From NCBI GenBank assembly GCA_050256015.1, contig JBFWIL010000051.1:1-13524 (forward strand): a stretch of 13,524 nt of DNA, in the 5' to 3' direction. This document shows positions 6,618 to 13,524 of the stretch, one piece after another; position 1 is the stretch's first letter; each line of letters opens with the position of its first letter. The translations under genes and the position numbers were made by a program. The DNA is from JBFWIL01 sp050256015 (lineage in GTDB: Bacteria > Bacteroidota > Bacteroidia > Bacteroidales > Prolixibacteraceae). The notes beneath the pieces were generated by a model that saw only the letters and a program-made list of their open reading frames with translations, was not told the origin of the DNA and made no database searches.

Positions 6618-7325
6618 ATGCGCATGATGTATCGATTGATCGTTGTTTTTTTTGTTTTAATGATTTCTGAAAACCTGCATGCCCAGAAATCAAGGGGAAG
6701 CGATAGAGCTTACCGGCCCGGGGAGGTCTATGCAGGGCTTAGCTCGGGCGTAGACTTTCATTTCAGTGCTTTCCGGGAAATAAGTACTTCCTCTTATAAT
6801 TTTGAGGAAAAAGGTCCCCGTTATAATATAGGGATTGACCTGGGAGTGATGGCAACAGAACGTTTGCGTCCCCGGCTGGAATTGAAATATGTCCGCCTGG
6901 CTTACGGGCAGGAATGGACGGGTTGGGAAGATGCTTCTTATGGCTCTTTTAAATACACAACAACCAAGGTCAGTTACCTGGACCTGAACCTGCATTTTGA
7001 TTTTCTTTTACTTGGGAAATACAGGAAACTGAATGTATTTCTTTCTCCCGGCCTGAAAACGGAATATGCTACAGGTACCGGTTATAAATCGATAAAAACG
7101 GATGGAGATACGACAACCGACAGTTATTCCCAGTTGGGGGATTATTACCCGAAGAGCATTGCCGGTGCAGCTTTTTCCGTGATTTTTAAATACAGGTTAA
7201 GCAATCGTCTGGGGCTGACCCTTACTCCCGAGTATACCCGTTTTTTCCGAAAGTTTCAACGGGTGAATACAGAACAATACGAACGTTTTAGCTTAAATCT
7301 CGGTTTGGAATTCCGGGTTCATTAG
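6618..7325 (+). CDS. Small outer-membrane beta-barrel protein
   Basis: The 235-residue product has a signal peptide at about 1-23 (RLIVVFFVLMISENLHAQ), so it is exported. The rest consists of short alternating polar/hydrophobic stretches rich in Tyr, Phe and Leu, such as YNIGIDLGVMATERLRPRLE, VSYLDLNLHFDFLLLGKY, LNVFLSPGLKTEYATG and LGLTLTPEYTRFF. It ends in FSLNLGLEFRVH. This pattern fits an eight- or ten-strand barrel of the OmpA-like/PorT-like type common in Bacteroidota. Its ligand or role is unknown: related barrels serve as structural, adhesion or secretion-accessory proteins. Start choice is between Met1, Met3 and Met4, all close together; ATG 6618 is used here. It has its own promoter and is divergent from the LytTR regulator, which often means regulation by the neighbour, but that is inference. 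Confidence 0.72.
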   Translation: MRMMYRLIVVFFVLMISENLHAQKSRGSDRAYRPGEVYAGLSSGVDFHFSAFREISTSSYNFEEKGPRYNIGIDLGVMATERLRPRLELKYVRLAYGQEWTGWEDASYGSFKYTTTKVSYLDLNLHFDFLLLGKYRKLNVFLSPGLKTEYATGTGYKSIKTDGDTTTDSYSQLGDYYPKSIAGAAFSVIFKYRLSNRLGLTLTPEYTRFFRKFQRVNTEQYERFSLNLGLEFRVH

Positions 7326-7399
7326 CATATTATTCTGAATCCGGATTTTCCCGGAATTAAGCAAAATATATTCTGAAGAATTTTTTGACAAAAAATATC

Positions 7400-7413
7400 A
7401 TGTTTGTAAACAT
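7400..7413 (+). promoter_or_regulatory. Palindromic operator-like site before the RND efflux operon
   Basis: ATGTTTGTAAACAT has perfect 6-bp inverted arms (ATGTTT/AAACAT) around a 2-base centre and ends 14 bases before the adaptor ATG at 7428. Overlapping it, CATGTTTG (7399-7406) is one base from the -7 consensus, and TTTTTTGACA lies just upstream. A palindrome over the promoter is what a repressor such as a TetR- or MarR-type dimer would bind, but no such gene lies in the window. Confidence 0.45.
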
Positions 7414-7427
7414 AACAATGATAAGCC

Positions 7428-8495
7428 ATGAGACATAACAAATTTATCCTTGGAGGCCTTGTTTTTGTCATGCTGTCAGTATCATGCAAGAGCAAACAAT
7501 CCGGGCAAATGCAGCCGGTCAAGCCGAAGCAGTATGCAACAAAGACTCTTCAGCCCGAAAAAGTCATATTGCAATCGGTTTTTCCTGCAGTTCTGAGAGG
7601 GCAGGAAGATATTGAAATCAAGCCTAGGATTGACGGATATATTGAAGCGGTGTATGTGGATGAAGGTGCAAGTGTAAGCAAGGGACAGGCCCTGTTTAAA
7701 ATTAATTCCCCTTCTTCCGTAAAGGCGCTTGAGGAAGCCTGGGCCAGCTACAACACGGCCAAGCTTGACGTGGAACGTTTGCGTCCGCTTGCAGAAAAGA
7801 ATATTATTAGCAAGGTACAACTGGAGTCATACGAGAACTCACTTGATGCTGCCAAGGCAACGCTTGAACAGGCAAAAGCAACTATGGGATGGGTCACCGT
7901 AACCAGCCCCGTTGACGGAGTTGTCGGGACAATTTCTTATCGTCTTGGAAGCCTGGTCGACAATTCAAGTGTATTAACCACGGTTGCCAATACATCACCA
8001 ATATTTGCTTATTTCTCCATGAACGAGAAAGAGCTATACGATTTCATGGGCAAATGGGAGGGCAAAACAAAAGCTGAAAAAATCCGGAATATGTCCGATG
8101 TAAAGCTTGTTCTTTCAAATGGTACAGAATATGACGAACCCGGGCGTATCGAAACCATTTCTGGTGTTGTTGACCAAACAAGCGGCTCTGTAAATATCAG
8201 GGCCTCCTTCCCCAATGCCCGTGGCTTATTACTTAGCGGAGCAAGTGGAAAGGTAATAATTCCACAAAATATCGAAGATGCGCTGGTCATAACTCAAAAA
8301 GCCACATTTAGCCAACAGGATAAAACCATAGTATATAAAGTACAGGGAGATTCGGCAGTACAAAAAGCTATTACGGTAGAAGCAACACCCGACGGAAAAA
8401 GTTACGTTATTCTCAGCGGCTTGTCTACGGGTGATAAAATTGTTACTGATGATATAATAAGTCTGTCAAATGGACAAAAAATAAAAATCCAATAA
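7428..8495 (+). CDS. RND efflux periplasmic adaptor (membrane fusion protein), lipoprotein
   Basis: This AcrA/MexA-type adaptor links the inner-membrane pump to the outer-membrane channel in a multidrug exporter. It has 355 residues, within the usual range. The lipoprotein signal ends at LSVSC with Cys20 as the lipidation site, so the protein is anchored in a membrane facing the periplasm. The first half of the lipoyl domain is at about 61-94 (DIEIKPRIDGYIEAVYVDEG, GQALFKINS). A helical hairpin covers about 95-153. The second lipoyl half begins at about 155 (TVTSPVDGVVGTISYRLGSL). The beta-barrel and membrane-proximal domains follow (TSPIFAYFSMNE, then the segment ending in SGLSTGDKIVTDDI). 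It is the first gene of the operon; the pump gene follows after 18 bp. A palindrome and possible promoter sit directly upstream. Confidence 0.93.
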   Translation: MRHNKFILGGLVFVMLSVSCKSKQSGQMQPVKPKQYATKTLQPEKVILQSVFPAVLRGQEDIEIKPRIDGYIEAVYVDEGASVSKGQALFKINSPSSVKALEEAWASYNTAKLDVERLRPLAEKNIISKVQLESYENSLDAAKATLEQAKATMGWVTVTSPVDGVVGTISYRLGSLVDNSSVLTTVANTSPIFAYFSMNEKELYDFMGKWEGKTKAEKIRNMSDVKLVLSNGTEYDEPGRIETISGVVDQTSGSVNIRASFPNARGLLLSGASGKVIIPQNIEDALVITQKATFSQQDKTIVYKVQGDSAVQKAITVEATPDGKSYVILSGLSTGDKIVTDDIISLSNGQKIKIQ

Positions 8496-8513
8496 TTTTA
8501 AAGGAAACTTAAT

Positions 8514-11500
8514 ATGCTTAAGACATTCATAGAAAGGCCCGTATTATCTACGGTCATTTCAATTTTCTTTATTGTATTGGGTATCATTGGTATTTACAGT
8601 TTGCCGGTTGAACAATACCCCGATATTGCTCCGCCTACGGTAAGAGTTTCAACAACCTACAGCGGGGCAAATGCAGAAACAGTACAAAACAGTGTTGTTG
8701 TACCGCTGGAAGAGCAAATCAACGGTGTAGAGGGGATGACTTACATGACCTCCTCTGCTTATAACGACGGGTCGGCATCAATTACGGTATATTTTAAACA
8801 AGGCATTGACCCCGATATTGCAACCGTAAATGTGCAAAACAGGGTTTCCCAGGCATCCTCCCTTTTGCCATCTGAAGTTACCCAGGACGGTGTAACTGTT
8901 GAGAAACAACAGAGCGGTAATATATTAATGCTTTCGTTAAAATCTGAAAACCCTGATTACGATGCCAAATTCCTTCAAAATTACGCCCAAATCAATATCG
9001 TTCCCCAGTTGAAAAGGGTCAGTGGTGTTGGCAGTGTCGACGTTTTCGGGGCAGGTAATTATTCAATGCGCATCTGGCTAAAGCCTGATGTGATGAAAAC
9101 ATATAAACTGACATCGGCAGAAGTGGTTTCAGCTCTGGAAGACCAGAATATAGAAGCAGCCCCGGGTGAACTGGGCGAAAGAGGAAACCAGACGTTCCAA
9201 TATTCCTTCAAATACACGGGCAAATTGAAAACAGCCGAAGAATTTGGAAACATTATTATCCGTTCAGAAGATTCACAGGTTTTAAGGGTAAAGGATATTG
9301 CAGACGTTGAACTGGGGGCACAATCATATAGTATAGTTAGCAAAGCAAACGGCTACCCCGCTGTTATGATGGCCGTAAGCCAAACAGCAGGTTCCAATGC
9401 CCAGGATATCATTACAGAAGTAAAAACACAAATGGCAAAAGCGGCCGAAAGTTTTCCTCCCGGCGTAGATTATTTCTACCAAATGGATGCGAGTGAATTT
9501 CTTAATGAATCGATAAGCAAAGTAATAACCACTTTAATCGAAGTATTTATCCTTGTATTATTAATTATTTTAATATTTCTTCAAAATTTCAGAGCTTCTT
9601 TTATCCCGGCCATTGCAGTTCCTGTATCTATAATCGGAACATTTTTCTTTCTTACGCTATTGGGCTTTTCTATTAACCTTTTAACCTTATTTGCGTTGGT
9701 TTTAGCCATCGGAATGGTGGTTGACGATGCCATTGTGGTGGTAGAGGCCGTCTATGCCCAACTGGATGCCGGAGAAAAAAATTCGAAGCAGGCAGCTATT
9801 AAAACACTAAAAGAAATAGCTCCGGCGATTATTTCAATGACACTTGTTTCTGCATCGGTTTTTATACCCGTCAGTTACATTGGGGGAACCAGCGGGGTAT
9901 TCTTTAAGCAATTCGGACTTACCCTTACCGTTGCAATTCTGATTTCAGGGGTAAATGCGCTTACATTAAGCCCTGTGCTTTCATCTCTATTTCTTAGAAA
10001 ACATGTATTACCTAAAGATAGAAAAAGAAATCCTGTCAACATATCGTTCATGTATTTCAACCGCATGTTTGATGCTGCTACTAACGGATATAAAAGAATT
10101 CTTAGGTTTCTTGCAAAGAAAAATCACCGGTGGATAGCAGTTGTTACAGTGTTGGCGTTTTCTTTTATGCTGTATGCAGTAATGAATATGCTCCCTTCTG
10201 GTTTTGTTCCACAGGAAGACAGTGGAGCTATTATGGGAACTGTTGAGCTTACCCCCGGTTCTTCTCTTGAACAAACCGAAGGTATTTTAGCTCAGGTAAC
10301 AGAAATCGTCGAATCAATACCTTCTATAGACGCTACGACATCAATAGCAGGCCGCAGTTTTACAAGCGGAAATGGGAACTCCTATGGATCAGTAGTTATC
10401 AAACTAAAACACTGGGATAACAGAGAGATGACTGCTGACGATGTCGTTTCGTTGTTACAACAAAAAACAGATACCATAAAAAATGCATCTTTTATGTTTT
10501 TTGGACTTCCAACTTTAATGGGTTTTGGATTAAGCAATGGTGTAGAATTACAATTACAGGATCGCACAGGAGGCGATATTAATACATTTTATGAAGTGGC
10601 CACCAATTTTCTTGAAACACTTCAGTCAAGCCCTGAAGTGTTGGTTGCCATGAACGCTTTTAACCCAAATTTCCCGCAGAAACAAATTGAGGCCGATGTA
10701 CCTAAAATAAAAGAGGCAGGGTTAACATTAAGCGAGGTAATGACAGCGCTGCAACAAAATATTGGCAGTTCCTATATCTCAAATTTCAATGCCTACGGGA
10801 AACAGTACCGGGTAATTGTGCAGGCAGCGCCGGAATACAGGGCACAGTTAGACGATTTACATAAAATTTACGTTGAGGCATCGAATGGAGAGATGACCCC
10901 GGTTACTGAATTTATTAATGTTACGGATGTAACTGCGCCACAGGGACTCGACCGGTTTAACCTGTTCAATTCAATGAGTTTTACCATCGTGCCTAATTCC
11001 CTTGCCGGTTATACCTCAAGTGATGTGTTGGAAGTAATCGAAGAGACTGCATTACCAACAGGATATAGCTATGACTATTCGGGAATGACACGCGAAGAAG
11101 CAGGAACAAAAAACAATACCGCAATAATACTATTATTGAGTGTAATATTTGTTTACCTGCTGCTGGCAGCTTTGTACGAGAGTTACGTACTGCCACTGGC
11201 TGTAATATTTTCACTCCCCGTAGGATTGACTGGTATATACCTGTTCACTTTTATTTCAATGTTGAGAGGAAGCGGCATTGTCAATAACATTTATGTACAA
11301 ATCTCGCTGGTAATGGTTATCGGGCTGCTGTCAAAAACGGCTATACTAATTGTTGAATATGCCCTGCAAAGGCGCAAACAGGGGATGAGTATTGTAAAGG
11401 CAGCTATTACCGGTGCTGTTGCAAGGTTGCGTCCGGTTTTGATGACGGCTTTAACAATGATAATCGGTTTGATTCCGCTTGCCTTTGCCAGCGGAGCTGG

Positions 11501-11663
11501 TGCTATTGGTAACCAATCTATTGGAATTAGTGCACTGGGGGGAATGATTTTCGGGACTTTCATAGGAATTCTGATTGTCCCTATATTATTCATCCTTTTC
11601 CAAAGCCTGCATGAAAAAATGAGTAGCCATAAAATTGAAACCATCGACGATGCCGACTTTTAA
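8514..11663 (+). CDS. AcrB-type hydrophobe/amphiphile RND efflux pump (HAE1)
   Basis: This inner-membrane, proton-driven trimeric pump exports drugs, detergents or bile-like compounds through the adaptor and channel encoded on either side. The full length is 1,049 residues, as expected for AcrB. The N-terminus has the first membrane helix (FIERPVLSTVISIFFIVLG) and the signature LPVEQYPDIAPPTVRVSTTY. The proton-relay residues are present: Asp404-Asp405 in AIGMVVDDAIVVVE (AcrB Asp407-408) and Lys941 in GLLSKTAILIVEYA (AcrB Lys940). Two large periplasmic loops and twelve predicted helices follow the standard pattern, including NALTLSPVLSSLFL and the C-terminal run GTFIGILIVPILFILFQ. These residues argue for a drug-type rather than a metal-type pump. 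AAGGAAA at 8501-8507 is a good ribosome site six bases before ATG 8514. It is the second gene of the operon, with the channel gene 11 bp downstream. Confidence 0.97.
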   Translation: MLKTFIERPVLSTVISIFFIVLGIIGIYSLPVEQYPDIAPPTVRVSTTYSGANAETVQNSVVVPLEEQINGVEGMTYMTSSAYNDGSASITVYFKQGIDPDIATVNVQNRVSQASSLLPSEVTQDGVTVEKQQSGNILMLSLKSENPDYDAKFLQNYAQINIVPQLKRVSGVGSVDVFGAGNYSMRIWLKPDVMKTYKLTSAEVVSALEDQNIEAAPGELGERGNQTFQYSFKYTGKLKTAEEFGNIIIRSEDSQVLRVKDIADVELGAQSYSIVSKANGYPAVMMAVSQTAGSNAQDIITEVKTQMAKAAESFPPGVDYFYQMDASEFLNESISKVITTLIEVFILVLLIILIFLQNFRASFIPAIAVPVSIIGTFFFLTLLGFSINLLTLFALVLAIGMVVDDAIVVVEAVYAQLDAGEKNSKQAAIKTLKEIAPAIISMTLVSASVFIPVSYIGGTSGVFFKQFGLTLTVAILISGVNALTLSPVLSSLFLRKHVLPKDRKRNPVNISFMYFNRMFDAATNGYKRILRFLAKKNHRWIAVVTVLAFSFMLYAVMNMLPSGFVPQEDSGAIMGTVELTPGSSLEQTEGILAQVTEIVESIPSIDATTSIAGRSFTSGNGNSYGSVVIKLKHWDNREMTADDVVSLLQQKTDTIKNASFMFFGLPTLMGFGLSNGVELQLQDRTGGDINTFYEVATNFLETLQSSPEVLVAMNAFNPNFPQKQIEADVPKIKEAGLTLSEVMTALQQNIGSSYISNFNAYGKQYRVIVQAAPEYRAQLDDLHKIYVEASNGEMTPVTEFINVTDVTAPQGLDRFNLFNSMSFTIVPNSLAGYTSSDVLEVIEETALPTGYSYDYSGMTREEAGTKNNTAIILLLSVIFVYLLLAALYESYVLPLAVIFSLPVGLTGIYLFTFISMLRGSGIVNNIYVQISLVMVIGLLSKTAILIVEYALQRRKQGMSIVKAAITGAVARLRPVLMTALTMIIGLIPLAFASGAGAIGNQSIGISALGGMIFGTFIGILIVPILFILFQSLHEKMSSHKIETIDDADF

Positions 11664-11674
11664 ATTTTGAAATT

Positions 11675-13093
11675 ATGGACAAAAATAAATATAAACTAAA
11701 AAAGTTACGAATACCGTTAATCGCTTTTATTGTTATAGGTTTGACCTCGTGCCAATCCTACAGGCAACTTAGCGCCCCGCCTGAGACTGACACTGACGGT
11801 ATTGTCAGGGATGTTACTAACGATGGCGATACAACAACCATTGCAGATATTCCGTGGAAAGAATATTTCACAGACCCGAAGTTACAGTCCTTAATTGCAG
11901 AAGGACTGGAACAAAATATTGACCTCCAGGTGGCCATAGCCCTCATAAAACAGGCTGAAGCAAATTTAAGTATGGCCAGGGGAAACAGGTTGCCCGATGT
12001 ATCTGCCGGTTTTCAGGTTGACCAGACACGAACCAGTTCGGGTGAAAACGGACGGGATATTTTAGGTTATACTTCAAATACAAATTCGCTTGGCTTTTCT
12101 GCATCATGGGAGATTGATTTATGGGGAGAACTTGCCAGTGAATCCAGGGCAGAGTATGCCAACTATCTGAACAGCAATGAATACAAAAATCTGGTACAGA
12201 CTGAGGTTATTGCGAATATTGTAAATGCCTATTACAACCTGCTGGCTTTGGACAAACAGTTGCAAATAACGAAAGAAACGGTTATTTCGTTGCAAGAAAG
12301 CGCTGAGACGATGTCGATGTTAAAAGAAGCCGGAGAGCAAAACGCTGCGGCAGTTGAACAAAGTAATGCGTTGTTATACAGTACCCAGCTTTCAATTCCT
12401 CCGTTGGAAAGCCAGATACGTGAACAGGAGAATGCTATATGCCTTCTACTTGGCAGAAAACCCGGGTCAATTGAACGGGCTTCTATTGATGAACAAAAAA
12501 TCAATACCAATATGCAAACAGGAGTTCCTGCCCAACTTTTATCTCATCGCCCCGATGTTAAACAAGCTGAGTTAGATGTTTTAGCTGCTTACGCCACAAC
12601 CGATGCGGCAAAAGCAGGCTTTTACCCTTCGTTAACCATTAGCTCTGCCAGCTTTGGCCTGTCTGACGGCAATTTTTCAGACTTTTTTCAGACTGAGAAT
12701 ATCGCGGCCAATATCGTTGCCGGACTTACACAGCCCATTTTTAACAAGAAGCAGTTAAAAGGCAATCTGAAAATAGCCGAGGCACAGCAGGAAGAAGCAC
12801 TGCTTAGCTTTCGCAATACGTTATTGGGTGCAGGACAGGAAGTTTCCGATATCCTGTTTGGCTTTGAATCGTCTTTGAAAAAGAACAGATTCCGGGAAAA
12901 ACAAATCACCTCACTTAACAATGCCGTTGAGCATACGCAGGATTTACTTGTTGCCGGAGAAGCGAACTATATTGAAGTGCTTTCGGCCCAGCAGGATCTG
13001 CTTTCAGCCCAGTTAAGCCAGGTTGAGGAAAAACTTGAGCAGCTTCTGTATGGGGTGAATTTATATAAAGCTCTTGGAGGTGGAACTGAATGA
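11675..13093 (+). CDS. TolC/OprM-type outer-membrane efflux channel lipoprotein (NodT family)
   Basis: This outer-membrane channel forms the exit duct of the tripartite pump. It has 472 residues, typical of the OprM/NodT group. The signal peptide ends in GLTSC with Cys26 as the lipidation site. Two repeated channel domains follow, at about 60-250 (WKEYFTDPKLQSLIAEGLEQ, NIDLQVAIALIKQAEANLSM, ASWEIDLWGELASESRAEYA) and about 285-470 (LSHRPDVKQAELDVLAAYAT, GFYPSLTISSASFGL, TQPIFNKKQLKGNLKIAEAQ, YIEVLSAQQDLLSAQL). The motif PxWxxxFxDPxLQxLI near the mature N-terminus is characteristic of the family. It is the last gene of the operon, 11 bp after the pump. Its stop (13091-13093) faces the histidine-kinase stop 19 bases away with no obvious terminator hairpin between them. 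Confidence 0.96.
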   Translation: MDKNKYKLKKLRIPLIAFIVIGLTSCQSYRQLSAPPETDTDGIVRDVTNDGDTTTIADIPWKEYFTDPKLQSLIAEGLEQNIDLQVAIALIKQAEANLSMARGNRLPDVSAGFQVDQTRTSSGENGRDILGYTSNTNSLGFSASWEIDLWGELASESRAEYANYLNSNEYKNLVQTEVIANIVNAYYNLLALDKQLQITKETVISLQESAETMSMLKEAGEQNAAAVEQSNALLYSTQLSIPPLESQIREQENAICLLLGRKPGSIERASIDEQKINTNMQTGVPAQLLSHRPDVKQAELDVLAAYATTDAAKAGFYPSLTISSASFGLSDGNFSDFFQTENIAANIVAGLTQPIFNKKQLKGNLKIAEAQQEEALLSFRNTLLGAGQEVSDILFGFESSLKKNRFREKQITSLNNAVEHTQDLLVAGEANYIEVLSAQQDLLSAQLSQVEEKLEQLLYGVNLYKALGGGTE

Positions 13094-13112
13094 TATTTTC
13101 CAGGAAGGAAGC

Positions 13113-13524
13113 TCATTGTTCCCTTTCATGGTTTGTTGCCTGCTGGCTGGTTCGGTGCAGTTCCAGACATACGGAATGCTCCTGTCCGTCGGTCCAAACT
13201 TCCAGATTGTGTTTGTCCGGGTATAACAGTTTAAGGCGGCTTTGTACATTTTCTATTCCGATTCCTTTTCCATTTGGAGAAAACGGGCTTATTACCGCTT
13301 CCCGGCAAGTGTTTCTGACAACAAAGCTGAGTTTCTCCCCGTTTTGTGAAAGAATAATGGTAACGAAAGCGGAGCTTTCCTTTTCAATACGGCTGTGTTT
13401 AAATCCGTTTTCTATGAAAGGAATCAAAAGCATGGGGGCGAGTTGGTAGTTCCCGTTTTCTGCTTGACAGAGAAAGGTAATGTTTTGCTTGTTCTCCGTT
13501 TTCAGTTGCTGGAATTCAATATAA
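13113..13524 (-). CDS. LytS-type sensor histidine kinase, C-terminal part (cut by window edge)
   Basis: This is the catalytic end of a two-component sensor kinase that phosphorylates LytTR-type response regulators. The frame enters from the right edge (first whole codon at 13523) and covers 136 residues to TGA 13113-13115. The upstream stretch YIEFQQLKTENK precedes the N box MLLIPFIENGFKH, with the ATP/Mg-binding Asn. Then comes the glycine box GKGIGIENVQSRLKLLY, and the domain ends at SVCLELH. This order is the His_kinase/HATPase pattern of the LytS/YehU family, in which the phosphorylated His and sensor region lie further upstream, outside the window. The apparent ATG at 13433 is internal (Met of APMLLIPF), not a start. 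The last 15 or so residues (RTSQQATNHEREQ) are polar and beyond the domain. It is convergent with the efflux operon. Its natural partner may be the LytTR regulator at 5574-6329 on the same strand, but they are not adjacent. Confidence 0.9.
   Translation of the reverse strand, partial: YIEFQQLKTENKQNITFLCQAENGNYQLAPMLLIPFIENGFKHSRIEKESSAFVTIILSQNGEKLSFVVRNTCREAVISPFSPNGKGIGIENVQSRLKLLYPDKHNLEVWTDGQEHSVCLELHRTSQQATNHEREQ

Noticed and set aside
7339..7386. Possible terminator hairpins after the beta-barrel gene (TCCGG/CCGGA, and ATTC/GAAT followed by a T-run)
   Set aside because: Stems are only 4-5 bp. The first has no T-run and the second is AT-only with a tiny stem, so neither can be supported as an intrinsic terminator.

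Overview
The window looks chromosomal and comes from a member of the Bacteroidota. The evidence is a DUF4249 protein beside a TonB-dependent receptor, a HYC/CC/PP small cysteine protein next to CusA, a LytTR regulator and LytS-type kinase, and several promoter-like sequences of the form TAnnTTTG (the Bacteroidota -7 element) with few strong Shine-Dalgarno sites. Genus or order cannot be read from the sequence.

Layout. (1) 1-1517, minus strand, AT-rich: a small cysteine-rich HYC/CC/PP protein followed by the N-terminal third of a CusA/CzcA heavy-metal RND pump that runs off the left edge. (2) 1518-1930: intergenic, with a sharp rise in G+C from about 1770. (3) 1931-3234, plus strand, GC-rich: remains of a TonB-dependent receptor/DUF4249 gene pair. 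One internal deletion removed the whole receptor barrel and the N-terminal part of DUF4249 and joined the remnants out of frame near 2656-2668. (4) 3463-4734: an intact RhlE-like DEAD-box RNA helicase with a clear TACCTTTG promoter element. (5) 4939-5577: a small exported protein with a carboxypeptidase-like regulatory domain. A 9-bp inverted repeat flanks its putative promoter. It converges on a LytTR response regulator (5574-6329, minus), and the two stop codons overlap. (6) 6618-7325: an exported outer-membrane beta-barrel protein. (7) 7428-13093: a complete tripartite RND multidrug-efflux operon (lipoprotein adaptor, AcrB-type pump, TolC-type lipoprotein channel) with a 14-bp palindrome just before its first gene. 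(8) 13113-13524, minus: the C-terminal part of a LytS-type sensor histidine kinase, running off the right edge.

How the genes fit together. Two RND systems lie about 6 kb apart: a metal-type pump at the left edge and a multidrug-type operon on the right. The LytTR regulator and LytS-type kinase belong to families that normally form an HK-RR operon. Here both are on the minus strand but are separated by the beta-barrel gene and the plus-strand efflux operon. They may be a split pair or unrelated. No TetR- or AraC-type regulator gene accompanies the efflux operon in this window. I see no RNA genes, CRISPR array or intact insertion sequence, and nothing that can honestly be called a wholly new system. 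The points most worth a second look are the receptor/DUF4249 deletion scar, the HYC protein paired with CusA, the separated two-component genes and the two operator-like palindromes.
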